Under the pieces are notes generated by a model. That model saw only the letters and a program-made list of their open reading frames with translations. It was not told the origin of the DNA and searched no databases. A program made the position numbers and the translations under genes. This document shows, piece after piece, positions 9,386 to 18,677 of a DNA stretch of 57,843 nt. Within the stretch, counting starts at the first letter, position 1; the number at the start of each line of letters is the position of its first letter. This stretch comes from Pseudescherichia sp039594205 (lineage in GTDB: Bacteria; Pseudomonadota; Gammaproteobacteria; Enterobacterales; Enterobacteriaceae), in the NCBI GenBank assembly GCA_039594205.1, contig JBCNNW010000015.1:1-57843 (forward strand). The letters are read 5' to 3'.

Positions 9386-11362
9386 TTATGACCTTCGAAA
9401 AACGCATACTCCATGCGCGGGCCCATGCCAGACAGCCACTACTACCGGATTATCCTCACCGGCAAATGGAGGAACGGCGCGCCATTCCCCGTCGGGTAAT
9501 ACAATCTCTGTAACCTTATCCGTATTGTTTAGCGTAATCAGGAAACGGTCTGAAAGCAGGATTTGCAGACGGCCTGGCCCATGCTCCCACTCCCGTACGC
9601 TTAAAGGCTGAGCATCCTTGTTCAGCCAGCTGACGTTGCCGTCACCCTCTTCCCACCAGGCATTACGGGTTAAAGCCGGTACCTGCTGGCGAAGGTGGAT
9701 TAGCGTGGCCACAAAGGTGGTCAATCCGTCATTTGCCTGTTCCCAATCAAGCCAGGTCAGCGCGTTGTCCTGGCAGTAGGCATTATTGTTACCATGCTGG
9801 CTGTGTCCCTGTTCATCACCCGCCAGCAGCATCGGCGTACCCTGTGACAGCAGCAGCGTGACCAGTAGGGCATGGACACTGTCTCGCCGCCGCTCAACCA
9901 CATACAACGATCCGCCTAATCCCTCTGTACCATGATTATTGCTGTGATTATTGTTAGTGCCGTCGCGATTCTCTTCGCCGTTGGCCTCGTTGTGCTTATG
10001 ATTAAAGCAGACGCAGTCGCGTAGCGTGAAACCGTCGTGCGCCGTTACCAGGTTAATCGACGCGGCGGGAAGACGCCCGCTGCGTCTGAATATATCCCCC
10101 GAGCCAGCGAAGCGTGTGGCGAACCGTCCCAGAGAGATATCCTTCGCCAGCCAGAAGCGGCGCGAGGCATCGCGAAACCGATCGTTCCACTCGGCAAACA
10201 GTGGCGGGAAGTTACCGACCTGATAGCCACCTTCACCCACGTCCCACGGCTCGGCAATCAGCTTCACTGCCGAGAGCAGCGGATCGTTTTTTATCGCCTC
10301 AAACAGCGGCGCACAGGGATCAAAGTGCGGCGTGCGGCCCATTACCGTCGCTAAATCGAAGCGGAAACCATCGATGTGATACGTCTCAACCCAGTGCCGC
10401 AGGCACTGGTGTGCATACTCTACGACGCCGGGATGGCTCAGGTTCAGGGTATTACCGCAGCCGGTCCAGTTTGCGTACTCGCCGTTCTCCCTGATCCAAT
10501 AATAGCTACGGTTGTCGATTCCGCGCAGGGAGAAGGTAGGACCTTCAACATCGACCTCGGCGCTGTGGTTCAGGACGATATCAAGGATCACCTCAATACC
10601 GGCTTTGTGCAGCGCCTTAACCGCCTCGCAAAACTCCTGCTGAGCGCGCTCGGGTTTCTCGGCGTAGCGTGGATCGAGGGCGAACATCGCCAACGGGTTG
10701 TAGCCCCAGTAGTTACTTAAGCCCAGCCGCTGCAAGCGTGGCTCGCTGGCAAAATGCGCCACCGGCAGCAGTTCCAGGGCAGTGATCCCCAGTCGTTTAA
10801 AGTAAGCGATCATCACCGGATGGCCGAGCGCCTTATAGGTGCCGCGGATCGTCTCCGGAATAGCGGGATGCAGATACGTTAGCCCTTTAACGTGGGCCTC
10901 ATAGATCACCGTTTTACCCCAGGGGGTACGCGGCGGCGCATCGTCTTCCCAGTCAAAGGCGTCGTTAACCACCACGCTCTTCAGCGCAATCTTTGCATTG
11001 TTGTGCGGATCGGCAATGTCAAAGCCGCCATGAAAGAGATCGTGATCGATCGCGTCGCCGTCAACGCGGCGGGCGCAGGGATCGATCAGCACCTTTGCCG
11101 GGTTAAAGCGGTGACCCGCTGCCGGATCCCACGGACCGTGCACCCGGTAACCATAGCGCAAACCGGGACGCGCCTTCTCCAGAAAACCGTGCCAGACGTC
11201 TCCGCTGCGGGCAGGCAGATCGTAGCGCTGTTCATTCTCCTCATCGTCAAAGATGCAAAGCTCAACCCGCTCTGCGTTTGCCGAGAAGAGCGTGAAGTTC
11301 ACGCCGTTGCCTTCGTAATGCGCGCCAGCTGGCGCAGGCCTGCCTGCCGCCAGCTTCGTCAT
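9386..11362 (-). CDS. glgX: GlgX, glycogen debranching enzyme
   Basis: Isoamylase-type family 13 hydrolase that removes short (mostly four-glucose) side chains left by GlgP. It has 658 residues (E. coli 657). An N-terminal carbohydrate-binding module 48 domain (about 15-100) is followed by the TIM barrel. The nucleophile aspartate is in DGFRFDLATVMGR and the acid glutamate in KLIAEPWDVG; VTAHDGFTLRD is the last conserved region. Its ATG overlaps the glgB stop by 4 bp, so the two are probably translationally coupled. Confidence 0.96.
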   Translation of the reverse strand: MTKLAAGRPAPAGAHYEGNGVNFTLFSANAERVELCIFDDEENEQRYDLPARSGDVWHGFLEKARPGLRYGYRVHGPWDPAAGHRFNPAKVLIDPCARRVDGDAIDHDLFHGGFDIADPHNNAKIALKSVVVNDAFDWEDDAPPRTPWGKTVIYEAHVKGLTYLHPAIPETIRGTYKALGHPVMIAYFKRLGITALELLPVAHFASEPRLQRLGLSNYWGYNPLAMFALDPRYAEKPERAQQEFCEAVKALHKAGIEVILDIVLNHSAEVDVEGPTFSLRGIDNRSYYWIRENGEYANWTGCGNTLNLSHPGVVEYAHQCLRHWVETYHIDGFRFDLATVMGRTPHFDPCAPLFEAIKNDPLLSAVKLIAEPWDVGEGGYQVGNFPPLFAEWNDRFRDASRRFWLAKDISLGRFATRFAGSGDIFRRSGRLPAASINLVTAHDGFTLRDCVCFNHKHNEANGEENRDGTNNNHSNNHGTEGLGGSLYVVERRRDSVHALLVTLLLSQGTPMLLAGDEQGHSQHGNNNAYCQDNALTWLDWEQANDGLTTFVATLIHLRQQVPALTRNAWWEEGDGNVSWLNKDAQPLSVREWEHGPGRLQILLSDRFLITLNNTDKVTEIVLPDGEWRAVPPFAGEDNPVVVAVWHGPAHGVCVFRRS

Positions 11363-13545
11363 TCACCCTCCCTGACCAGCCAGATGGTAGAGAGCGGCGG
11401 CAGCGTCAGCGAGAGGGAGTTATCGCGACCGTGGCTTGAAATGGCATCGCTGTGCACGATACCGTAATTTCCTGCGTTGCTGCCGTGATAGTGCATTGAA
11501 TCCGTGTTCAGTACCTCACGCCAGCGGCCCGGCTGATTGACACCAAAGCGGTACTCATGGCGCGGCTCCGGCGTAAAGTTGCTGGCAACAATAATTTCAT
11601 TACCGGCTTTATCCCGACGCACGAAAACGAATACCGAACGCTGGCTATCATCGACCACCAGCCACTCAAAGCCATAGCGGTCAAAATCCAGCTCGTGAAG
11701 GGCTTTGTGGTGACGGTAGGTCATGTTGAGATCGCGCACCAGCCGCTGAACGCCATGGTGCCAGTTATCGCCGCCCTCAAGCAGATGCCAGTCGAGGCTG
11801 CTGTCGTGGTTCCACTCGCGACCCTGAGCAAACTCGTTGCCCATAAAGAGCAGTTTTTTACCCGGGAAAGCCCACATCCAGCCATAGTAGGCGCGCAGGT
11901 TGGCAAACCTCTGCCACGCGTCACCCGGCATGCGGTCAAGAATGGATTTTTTCCCGTGCACCACTTCATCGTGCGACAGCGGCAGAACGAAGTTTTCGGT
12001 GTAGTTGTAGAGCATCCCGAATGTCAGCTTATCGTGATGATACTGACGGTAGATAGGATCGAGCTTGAAGTAGTCGAGGGTGTCATGCATCCAGCCCAGA
12101 TTCCACTTGTACCAGAAGCCCAACCCGCCGTTAGCCGGTGGCCGGGATACGCCAGGGAAATCGGTTGACTCTTCCGCCATGCTTACCGCGCCGGGTACCT
12201 GCTCCCCGAGTTTGCGGTTAGTGCTGCGCAGGAATTCGATGGCTTCCAGGTTCTCGCGACCGCCAAACTCGTTGGGGATCCACTCCCCCTCTTTGCGGCT
12301 GTAGTCACGGTAGATCATGGAAGCCACCGCATCGACGCGCAGGGCGTCAATACCAAAGCGTTCTACCCAGTAGAGCGCATTGCCCACCAGATAGTTGCTA
12401 ACCTCACGGCGACCGTAGTTGTAGATCAGCGTGTTCCAGTCCTGATGGTAGCCCTCGCGCGGATCGCTATGCTCATAGAGATCGGTCCCATCGAACTCGG
12501 CGAGACCGAACTCATCGGACGGGAAGTGGCCTGGGACCCAGTCGAGGATCACGTTCAGACCAGCCGCATGGGCAGCATTGATGAAATAGCGGAAGTCATC
12601 CCGCGTGCCGAAGCGACGGGTAGGCGCATAGAGACCCGTTGGCTGATAGCCCCAGCTGCCGTCAAACGGATGCTCGTTGATCGGCATCAGCTCTAAATGG
12701 GTAAAGCCCATCCACCTGGCGTAGGGAACCAGCTGCTCGGCCAGCTCGCGGTAGCTCAGCCAGAAGTTATTGTCGGTATGGCGACGCCAGGAGCCGAGGT
12801 GCACCTCATAAATAGAGATGGGCTGGTCAAACTCGTTAGCTCGCTTGCGCTCTTCCGTCTGCTCGATCTTCTCCGGCAGGCCGCAGATCATGGAGGCCGT
12901 TTCCGGGCGCATCTGTGCCTCGAAGGCATACGGGTCGGCCTTAATACGCAGGTTGCCGTGAGCATCGATCATCTCGAATTTGTAGATCTGCCCATGCTGC
13001 GCGCCGGGGATAAACAGCTCCCAGATGCCTGACTCTTTGCGCAGGCGCATTGGGTGGCGACGACCATCCCAGTAGTTAAACTCGCCTACGACCGATACGC
13101 GTCGGGCATTAGGTGCCCAGACGGAGAATTTGGTCCCGGTAACACCATCCATTGTATCGGCATGGGCACCCAGGGTTTCATAGGGCCGCAGGTGCGTACC
13201 CTCAGACAGTAGCCAGGCATCTAAGTCCTGGATTAGCGGGCCAAAACGGTAGGGATCGTCTATCAGGTTAGCGTGATCGTGCCAGTGAACGGCAAGCTGG
13301 TAGCGGAAAGGATTTTTACGGCGTTGAATGATACCGGCAAAGAAGCCACGTGAATCAAGGCACTCTAGCCTGGCCAGCTTGCGTCCGGTTTTCGTTTCGA
13401 TAACCCACACTTCGGTGGCGTCAGGCAACAACGCGCGGACTTCCAGCCCGGCATTAGTGCGGTGCATACCGAGTACGGAAAAGGGATCCGCAAAATGGCC
13501 TGCTATTAGCGCGTTAATCACGTCTCTATCGACAAGACTGGACAT
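11359..13545 (-). CDS. glgB: GlgB, 1,4-alpha-glucan branching enzyme
   Basis: Introduces alpha-1,6 branches into glycogen. It has 728 residues, the E. coli length: an N1 domain, a carbohydrate-binding module 48 (about 115-215), then a family 13 barrel. The nucleophile aspartate is in IDALRVDAVASMIYRDYS (about 405), the acid in SMAEESTDFPG (about 458), and LPLSHDEVVHGK is the substrate-stabilising region. The start MSSLVDRDVIN was chosen over an ATG ten codons upstream by match to E. coli and the AGGAT site before it. It is the first gene of glgBXCAP. Confidence 0.97.
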   Translation of the reverse strand: MSSLVDRDVINALIAGHFADPFSVLGMHRTNAGLEVRALLPDATEVWVIETKTGRKLARLECLDSRGFFAGIIQRRKNPFRYQLAVHWHDHANLIDDPYRFGPLIQDLDAWLLSEGTHLRPYETLGAHADTMDGVTGTKFSVWAPNARRVSVVGEFNYWDGRRHPMRLRKESGIWELFIPGAQHGQIYKFEMIDAHGNLRIKADPYAFEAQMRPETASMICGLPEKIEQTEERKRANEFDQPISIYEVHLGSWRRHTDNNFWLSYRELAEQLVPYARWMGFTHLELMPINEHPFDGSWGYQPTGLYAPTRRFGTRDDFRYFINAAHAAGLNVILDWVPGHFPSDEFGLAEFDGTDLYEHSDPREGYHQDWNTLIYNYGRREVSNYLVGNALYWVERFGIDALRVDAVASMIYRDYSRKEGEWIPNEFGGRENLEAIEFLRSTNRKLGEQVPGAVSMAEESTDFPGVSRPPANGGLGFWYKWNLGWMHDTLDYFKLDPIYRQYHHDKLTFGMLYNYTENFVLPLSHDEVVHGKKSILDRMPGDAWQRFANLRAYYGWMWAFPGKKLLFMGNEFAQGREWNHDSSLDWHLLEGGDNWHHGVQRLVRDLNMTYRHHKALHELDFDRYGFEWLVVDDSQRSVFVFVRRDKAGNEIIVASNFTPEPRHEYRFGVNQPGRWREVLNTDSMHYHGSNAGNYGIVHSDAISSHGRDNSLSLTLPPLSTIWLVREGE

Positions 13546-13726
13546 GGTTATTTTATCCTGTTTTATATGTGCCACATTTTTTCGCCAGCCACATCCAGCT
13601 GGCCTGAAACTGTTTCAACCTAAAGCATAGACAAGGCTTCCGCGGTCTCCTGATAAATTTGGCTGAATTGCGACTACATTATGTATTTACCAAAATTGTC
13701 GCTGTATTTGTTCACAAAAAATGTGC

Positions 13727-13754
13727 AAAAAAAAGGAGGTGACGCTGCACCTCC
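13727..13754 (-). terminator. Rho-independent terminator of asd
   Basis: On the minus strand GGAGGTG and CACCTCC pair across a six-base loop and are followed by eight T residues. It lies 17 bp past the asd stop. Confidence 0.88.
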
Positions 13755-13770
13755 TCCTGAACAGTGATCG

Positions 13771-14877
13771 TTACGCCAGCTGGCGCAGCATTCGCCGTAG
13801 CGGCTCGGCGGCTCCCCACAGCAGCTGATCGCCGACGGTGAAGGCGGAGAGGTACTCCGGCCCCATGTTGAGCTTGCGCAGACGGCCAACCGGGGTAGTC
13901 AGCGTGCCGGTTACCGCCGCCGGGGTCAGTTCACGCATGGTGATCTCACGGTCGTTCGGCACCACTTTCGCCCACTGATTGTGGGCCGCCAGCAGAGACT
14001 CAACGGTTGGGATAGAGACATCTCTCTTCAGCTTGATGGTAAAGGCCTGGCTGTGGCAGCGCAGCGCACCGACACGCACGCAGAGGCCATCCACCGGGAT
14101 AACCAGATCGGTATTGAGGATCTTGTTGGTCTCTGCCTGGCCCTTCCACTCTTCACGGCTCTGACCGTTATCGAGCTGTTTATCAATCCATGGGATCAGG
14201 CTGCCCGCCAGCGGCACGCCGAAGTTATCAACCGGCAGCTCGCCGCTGCGCGAGAGGGTCGTGACCTTACGCTCGATATCGAGGATAGCCGAGGCCGGAT
14301 CCGCCAGCTCGCCCGCAACGTGGCTGTGCAGCTGCCCCATCTGTGCCAGCAGCTCGCGCATGTGGCGCGCGCCGCCGCCGGAGGCCGCCTGGTAGGTGGC
14401 AACCGAAACCCAGTCCACCAGATTCTCGGCAAACAGGCCGCCCAGCGACATCAGCATCAGGCTGACGGTGCAGTTGCCACCGACAAAGGTTTTCACGCCG
14501 CTGTTCAGGCCCTGGGTAATGACATCCTGGTTCACCGGATCGAGAATGATGATGGCGTCATCTTTCATGCGCAGCGAAGAGGCCGCATCAATCCAGTAAC
14601 CCTGCCAGCCGCTTTCCCGAAGCTTTGGATAGATTTCGTTGGTATAATCGCCGCCCTGGCAGGTGACAATAATGTCGAGTGCCTTCAGCGCCTCCAGATC
14701 AAATGCGTCCTGCAGCGTGCCCGCCGCGCCTGTACCGAAGGTCGGTGCCGGCTGGCCAAGCTGGGACGTAGAGAAGAAGACGGGGCGAATGGCATCGAAA
14801 TCGCGCTCTTCTACCATGCGTTGCATGAGTACAGAGCCGACCATACCGCGCCAGCCGATAAAACCAACATTTTTCAT
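13771..14877 (-). CDS. asd: Asd, aspartate-semialdehyde dehydrogenase
   Basis: NADPH-dependent reduction of beta-aspartyl phosphate to aspartate semialdehyde, the branch to lysine/diaminopimelate, threonine and methionine. It has 368 residues (E. coli 367). The N-terminal NADP-binding fold begins NVGFIGWRGMVGSVL. The catalytic cysteine is in GGNCTVSLML (about residue 135), and RVGALRCHSQAF contains the active-site histidine. It is monocistronic, with an intrinsic terminator, and divergent from yhgN. Confidence 0.97.
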   Translation of the reverse strand: MKNVGFIGWRGMVGSVLMQRMVEERDFDAIRPVFFSTSQLGQPAPTFGTGAAGTLQDAFDLEALKALDIIVTCQGGDYTNEIYPKLRESGWQGYWIDAASSLRMKDDAIIILDPVNQDVITQGLNSGVKTFVGGNCTVSLMLMSLGGLFAENLVDWVSVATYQAASGGGARHMRELLAQMGQLHSHVAGELADPASAILDIERKVTTLSRSGELPVDNFGVPLAGSLIPWIDKQLDNGQSREEWKGQAETNKILNTDLVIPVDGLCVRVGALRCHSQAFTIKLKRDVSIPTVESLLAAHNQWAKVVPNDREITMRELTPAAVTGTLTTPVGRLRKLNMGPEYLSAFTVGDQLLWGAAEPLRRMLRQLA

Positions 14878-15052
14878 AGCGTATTTCCTGCAGAGGTGTG
14901 TGCTGTTTGAGCGATCCAGATCTTTTTACTGGTATACCTCACACATTACAAAATGCAGCTAAAGTCGCAAGTGAAATTAATCAATGATAGTGTCGCCGTC
15001 AGAAATAGCGCTTATCAGCGGCCGTTTAGGGCGCGTCTCAGGGAAAAGAAGA

Positions 15053-15646
15053 ATGAATGATATCCTCTCTATTGCGGTGCTGTTGATCCTGATTATGGAT
15101 CCCCTTGGCAACCTGCCTATCTTTATGTCAGTGCTAAAGCACACCGAGCCGAAACGCCGCCGGGCAATCATGATCCGCGAGCTGCTGATCGCCCTGCTGC
15201 TGATGCTGATTTTTCTGTTTGCTGGCGAGAAGATCCTCTCATTCCTGAACCTACGCGCCGAGACCGTCTCTATTTCCGGCGGCATTATCCTGTTCTTAAT
15301 TGCCATTAAGATGATCTTCCCCAGCCCTGAGGGTGGCAGCTACGGCATGCCCGCCGGTGAAGAGCCGTTTATCGTGCCGCTGGCGATCCCGCTGGTGGCC
15401 GGCCCCACTCTGCTCGCTACGCTAATGCTGCTTTCGCACCAGTACCCTAACCAGATGGGCCATCTGGTGATCGCCCTGATGCTGGCGTGGGGCGGCACGG
15501 TGGCGATCCTGCTGCAGTCGACGCTGTTTTTACGCCTGCTCGGTGAGAAAGGGGTTAACGCGCTGGAGCGTCTGATGGGGCTGGTGCTGGTCATGCTGGC
15601 AACCCAGATGTTCCTGGACGGTATTCGGGTGTGGATGAAGGGGTAG
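15053..15646 (+). CDS. yhgN: YhgN, MarC-family inner-membrane protein
   Basis: MarC/UPF0056 family protein of 197 residues with six predicted hydrophobic segments; its transport or other role is not established. Family marks are ILIMDPLGNLPIF near the N-terminus and PLAIPLVAGPTLLATL in the middle. I start it at MNDILSI to match E. coli; an upstream in-frame ATG at 14984 would add 23 non-hydrophobic residues. It is divergent from asd. In E. coli the next gene is gntU; here a Fic module intervenes. Confidence 0.93.
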   Translation: MNDILSIAVLLILIMDPLGNLPIFMSVLKHTEPKRRRAIMIRELLIALLLMLIFLFAGEKILSFLNLRAETVSISGGIILFLIAIKMIFPSPEGGSYGMPAGEEPFIVPLAIPLVAGPTLLATLMLLSHQYPNQMGHLVIALMLAWGGTVAILLQSTLFLRLLGEKGVNALERLMGLVLVMLATQMFLDGIRVWMKG

Positions 15647-15675
15647 CGGTACCTGAAGACGCCGGGGGGGCAGTA

Positions 15676-15710
15676 TGCTAAAATTTGTACACTACAGGAG
15701 GTAAATTTTA
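15676..15710 (+). promoter_or_regulatory. Extended -10 and inverted repeat before Fic-module start
   Basis: TG-C-TAAAAT (15676-15684) is a good extended -10. The arms TAAAATTT (15679-15686) and AAATTTTA (15703-15710) form a perfect 8-bp inverted repeat with the AGGAGG ribosome site in the loop. This could be an autoregulatory operator. Both elements are read directly; their function is inferred. Confidence 0.5.
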
Positions 15711-15955
15711 TGCCTAAAAATCTTTCTCCGAGTGTGGCGAGCAAGGTTCGCCATCTTGCTGCCTTTCACCATGTATCAGATAAGTGTGACAGCACGAGCC
15801 GCATGGCTATGGCCATTACGCGTCTGGCTGGCGATACTGTCATTCTTGATAACATTGAGCAGTTACTCGTCAATTTGAAGAGGAAAGGCGTGCTCACGAA
15901 AGCCGAAACGCTTTCACTTCAGGCTGACTATCTCAAGGAAAAGCGGAAAATCTGA
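15710..15955 (+). CDS. Putative antitoxin partner of the Fic protein
   Basis: Hypothetical protein of 81 residues, basic and mostly helical by eye, beginning MPKNLSPSVASKVRHLAAF. A very strong AGGAGG ribosome site precedes the ATG. It lies 13 bp upstream of a fic gene in the same direction, the arrangement of class I Fic antitoxins (VbhA, FicA/YhfG). The class I inhibitory motif (S/T)xxxE(G/N) is not present: the nearest matches are TVILDN at 43-48 (Asp for Glu) and ITRLAG at 36-41 (Ile and Ala at key positions). The antitoxin role therefore rests on position and size only. AT content is higher than in the flanking core genes. Confidence 0.6.
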   Translation: MPKNLSPSVASKVRHLAAFHHVSDKCDSTSRMAMAITRLAGDTVILDNIEQLLVNLKRKGVLTKAETLSLQADYLKEKRKI

Positions 15956-15968
15956 CAGGGATCTGTGT

Positions 15969-16721
15969 ATGATTTTTGACCCATTCGGTGACTTCGAAAC
16001 GGCCGGATATTTACAAAACTCATTAGGGTTGAAAGACCCTAATGAGGTGAAACAGTCTGAGCACCTTGTGTTTGAACTGGGAATAGAAGACGCGATTAGC
16101 TTTCTCTCCTCTCTGCAGTCCATAAATTACACGTCGCTACTTAAGGTTCATGAACTTCTCTTTTCGGATTTTTATCCCTGGGCGGGGCGTGACCGCCATG
16201 CGTTGACACCTAACCTGGCCGTCTTTAAGGGCGCCGCTGACAATCCACGTCATACAACTTTCGAACATCCCAAGGGTATTAAACTTGCTGTAGATTATGC
16301 GTTACGACTGGCAGCAGACTATGAGAATTTCAAAGCAAAACCTGGCGAGGTGATGGGGCTTTTAGCTTTTGCTCATCCTTTTCTTGATGGTAACGGGCGA
16401 ACGATTTTGTTAGTTTTTATGGAGCTCGCGTTCCGTGCAGGCTTCGCCATCGACTGGGCTCAGACTGATAAAGATGATTATTTATATGCGCTTAGCGCTG
16501 AGATTGGCGATCCTGCTAAAGGTTATCTCAATGCCTACCTGAAACCATTCGTTGTAGATATATCAAACCGTGATCAATGGCCTGAACTGATTGCAGGTAT
16601 TAAGGGACTTGATGGGTTAGACAAAGAGAATGTGTCTTATGGCAACCTGGACGATCCTGAGATTCAGAGACTCTACGCTGTAACCCGGTATTACTCCTCT
16701 TCAGATCCCCACTCACATTAA
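15969..16721 (+). CDS. Fic-domain protein, putative toxin
   Basis: Protein of 250 residues with a Fic fold. The motif HPFLDGNGR is at 136-144 in AFAHPFLDGNGRTILLV. Classical AMP-transferring Fic proteins have HxFx(D/E)GNGRxxR; here the last arginine position is Leu147. The flap is around DRHALTPNLAVFKGAA (74-90). No (S/T)xxxE(G/N) inhibitory motif is seen at either end, so it is not an obvious self-inhibited class II or III enzyme. The preceding small gene may restrain it. The modified target is unknown. The module lies between yhgN and gntU, where E. coli has nothing, and is AT-richer than its surroundings, suggesting acquisition. Confidence 0.8.
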   Translation: MIFDPFGDFETAGYLQNSLGLKDPNEVKQSEHLVFELGIEDAISFLSSLQSINYTSLLKVHELLFSDFYPWAGRDRHALTPNLAVFKGAADNPRHTTFEHPKGIKLAVDYALRLAADYENFKAKPGEVMGLLAFAHPFLDGNGRTILLVFMELAFRAGFAIDWAQTDKDDYLYALSAEIGDPAKGYLNAYLKPFVVDISNRDQWPELIAGIKGLDGLDKENVSYGNLDDPEIQRLYAVTRYYSSSDPHSH

Positions 16722-16723
16722 AC

Positions 16724-16756
16724 AAAAAGGCAGCCGCTAAAAGGGGCTGCCTTTTT
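16724..16756. terminator. Bidirectional terminator between fic and gntU
   Basis: AAAAAGGCAGCC pairs perfectly with GGCTGCCTTTTT (12 bp) around a nine-base loop. A and T tracts on both sides let it serve both the fic gene and the convergent gntU. Confidence 0.9.
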
Positions 16757-16768
16757 GATAGCAGAAGT

Positions 16769-18109
16769 TTAGCTTAGCAGCGAGAACGCAATCATCCCGA
16801 CAATCGCGCCGGTGGTGCCGAGGATGGTTTCCATCATCGTCCACGTCTTCAGCGTCTGCGCTTCGGTTGCGCCGGTAAACTTACCGAACAGCCAGAAACC
16901 CGCGTCATTGACGTGGCTGACCACGATAGAGCCGCCCGCGATGCAGATCGACAGCGCAGCCATCTGCGCGCCAGAGAAGTGCAGCTGCTCAATCACCGGC
17001 ATCACCAGCCCCACCGCGGTCAGACAGGCCACCGTTGCCGACCCCTGAATAATACGTACCGCCGCGGCCAGCACGAAGCAGGTGATAGCAATAGGCAGAC
17101 CCATACCGGTCAACGCTTCGCCCAGGGCTGGACCGACGCCAGAATCCACCAGTACCTGCTTAAAGACGCCGCCTGCACCAATCACCAGCAAAATAATGCC
17201 CGCTGGCTGCAGCGCCGTCCCGCAGATGGCCATCACTTTGTCTTTCTCCATACCCTGACGGTACGCCAGGCCGTAGATGGCGACCAGGCACGCCACCAGG
17301 ATGGCGGTAAACGGATGGCCGATAAACTCCAGCCACTCGTAGAGCGTAGAGCCTTGCTCAACGAAGCGGGCGGCGATGGTTTTCAGACCAACCAGCACCA
17401 GCGGCAGCAGGATCAGCGCCAGGCTGAAGCCGAACGACGGCATCTTGCCTTCGCCGAGATGCGGCTCGCTAATGTCATCCGGAATATGCAGCTCAACGTA
17501 GCGGCTGATAAAGTTGCCCCACAGCGGTCCGGCAACCAGCATGCCCGGAATCGCCGCGCAGAGTCCAATGAGGATCATCCAGCCAAAGTCGGCATGCATC
17601 TGGGAGGCCAGCAGCATCGGCGCGGGTCCCGGCAGCAGGAAGGCCGCCGCCGCCGCAACCCCGGCAAAGAGCGGAATGACCAGTTTGACCAGGTTAGTGC
17701 CGGTGTGGCGCGCCATGGAGAAGGCGACGCTGATCAGCAGCACAATCGCCACTTCAAAGAAGAGCGGCAGCGCGCATATCAGCCCCGCAAGACCGATGGC
17801 ATAGTGCGCCCGGCTGTGGCCGAAGGATTTCAGCATCCTGACCGCAATCTGGTCTACTGCGCCGGTCTCGTGCAAAATTTTACCGAACATCGCCCCCAAT
17901 GCGACCACAATCGCGAGGAAGCCCAGCGTGCCGCCCATGCCTTTCTCCATGGTTTTGGCAATGGCGTCGAGGGGCATGCCGGAAAAGAGTCCTGCTCCAA
18001 TGGAAACTACCATCAAAGCAACGAAAGCGTGAAGACGTGCCTTCATCACTAAAAACAGCAGCAGCAAAACCGAGCCGACCGCTGTTAAAACAAGCGTTAA
18101 AGTACCCAC
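16769..18109 (-). CDS. gntU: GntU, low-affinity gluconate transporter
   Basis: GntP-family gluconate:H+ symporter of 446 residues with 12 or so hydrophobic segments, equal in length to E. coli GntU. Recognisable stretches include LLPGPAPMLLASQMHADFG and the C-terminal GGSIVVSHVNDAGFWLFGKF, typical of the family. It lies 17 bp after gntK in a gntKU operon that feeds imported gluconate to the kinase. Regulation by GntR is supported by operators upstream of gntK. Confidence 0.94.
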   Translation of the reverse strand: MGTLTLVLTAVGSVLLLLFLVMKARLHAFVALMVVSIGAGLFSGMPLDAIAKTMEKGMGGTLGFLAIVVALGAMFGKILHETGAVDQIAVRMLKSFGHSRAHYAIGLAGLICALPLFFEVAIVLLISVAFSMARHTGTNLVKLVIPLFAGVAAAAAFLLPGPAPMLLASQMHADFGWMILIGLCAAIPGMLVAGPLWGNFISRYVELHIPDDISEPHLGEGKMPSFGFSLALILLPLVLVGLKTIAARFVEQGSTLYEWLEFIGHPFTAILVACLVAIYGLAYRQGMEKDKVMAICGTALQPAGIILLVIGAGGVFKQVLVDSGVGPALGEALTGMGLPIAITCFVLAAAVRIIQGSATVACLTAVGLVMPVIEQLHFSGAQMAALSICIAGGSIVVSHVNDAGFWLFGKFTGATEAQTLKTWTMMETILGTTGAIVGMIAFSLLS

Positions 18110-18126
18110 TGTACTGCCTTAATTTT

Positions 18127-18648
18127 TTATTTATTAATCACATCAATAGTGCTGGCCACCACGCCGTCCAGCGGCTGGTCGATATCCACAATCAATACGT
18201 CGCGCTCGTCTGCGCCCGGCTCTTCCAGCGCTTCAAACTGGGTGACCAGCATCTGGGTTTTGAAGAAGTGGCCTTTACGCGCCTTCAGACGGGCTTCGAT
18301 GACGTCGAAATCACCCTTCAGGTAGATAAAGGAGAGGTTAGGGTTGCCGTCGCGCAGCAGATCGCGATAGCGTTTTTTCAGCGCCGAGCAGACGATCAGC
18401 GAGACTTTGTTAGTACGCTGCATGGCAAAGGCGGCATCGTTCAACGCCTGTAGCCAGGGTTTGCGGTCGTCGTCGTTAAGCGGATCGCCAGCGGCCATTT
18501 TGGTAATGTTGCTGCGCGGATGCAGGAAGTCGCCGTCCAGGAATGCGGCATGAAGCTGATGGGCCACTTCGCTGGCAACGGCGGATTTTCCACTGCCGGA
18601 TACGCCCATCAGGACATAAACGTGGTGATCGTGATTAGTCGTGCTCAA
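18127..18648 (-). CDS. gntK: GntK, thermoresistant gluconokinase
   Basis: Phosphorylates gluconate to 6-phosphogluconate for the Entner-Doudoroff and pentose phosphate routes. The P-loop is GVSGSGKS at residues 15-22; HPRSNITKMAAGDPL and CSALKKRYRDLLR are substrate-site regions. I place the start at a TTG (18646-18648; protein M/L-STTNHDHH) because it matches the E. coli N-terminus and is preceded by GGGAG. In-frame ATGs 18 or more codons upstream would overlap the GntR operators. At 173 residues it is close to the E. coli 175. Confidence 0.92.
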   Translation of the reverse strand: MSTTNHDHHVYVLMGVSGSGKSAVASEVAHQLHAAFLDGDFLHPRSNITKMAAGDPLNDDDRKPWLQALNDAAFAMQRTNKVSLIVCSALKKRYRDLLRDGNPNLSFIYLKGDFDVIEARLKARKGHFFKTQMLVTQFEALEEPGADERDVLIVDIDQPLDGVVASTIDVINK

Positions 18649-18677
18649 AGGTCGCTCCCACAGAGTCCAGGGTAGAT

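Noticed and set aside
14878..15052. Possible riboswitch or leader RNA upstream of asd
   Set aside because: No lysine-riboswitch-like helices or terminator were seen in the 175-bp divergent gap.
16913..18052. Long plus-strand ORF (379 codons) antisense to gntU
   Set aside because: Polar, His/Arg/Gln-rich shadow translation of a membrane protein gene.
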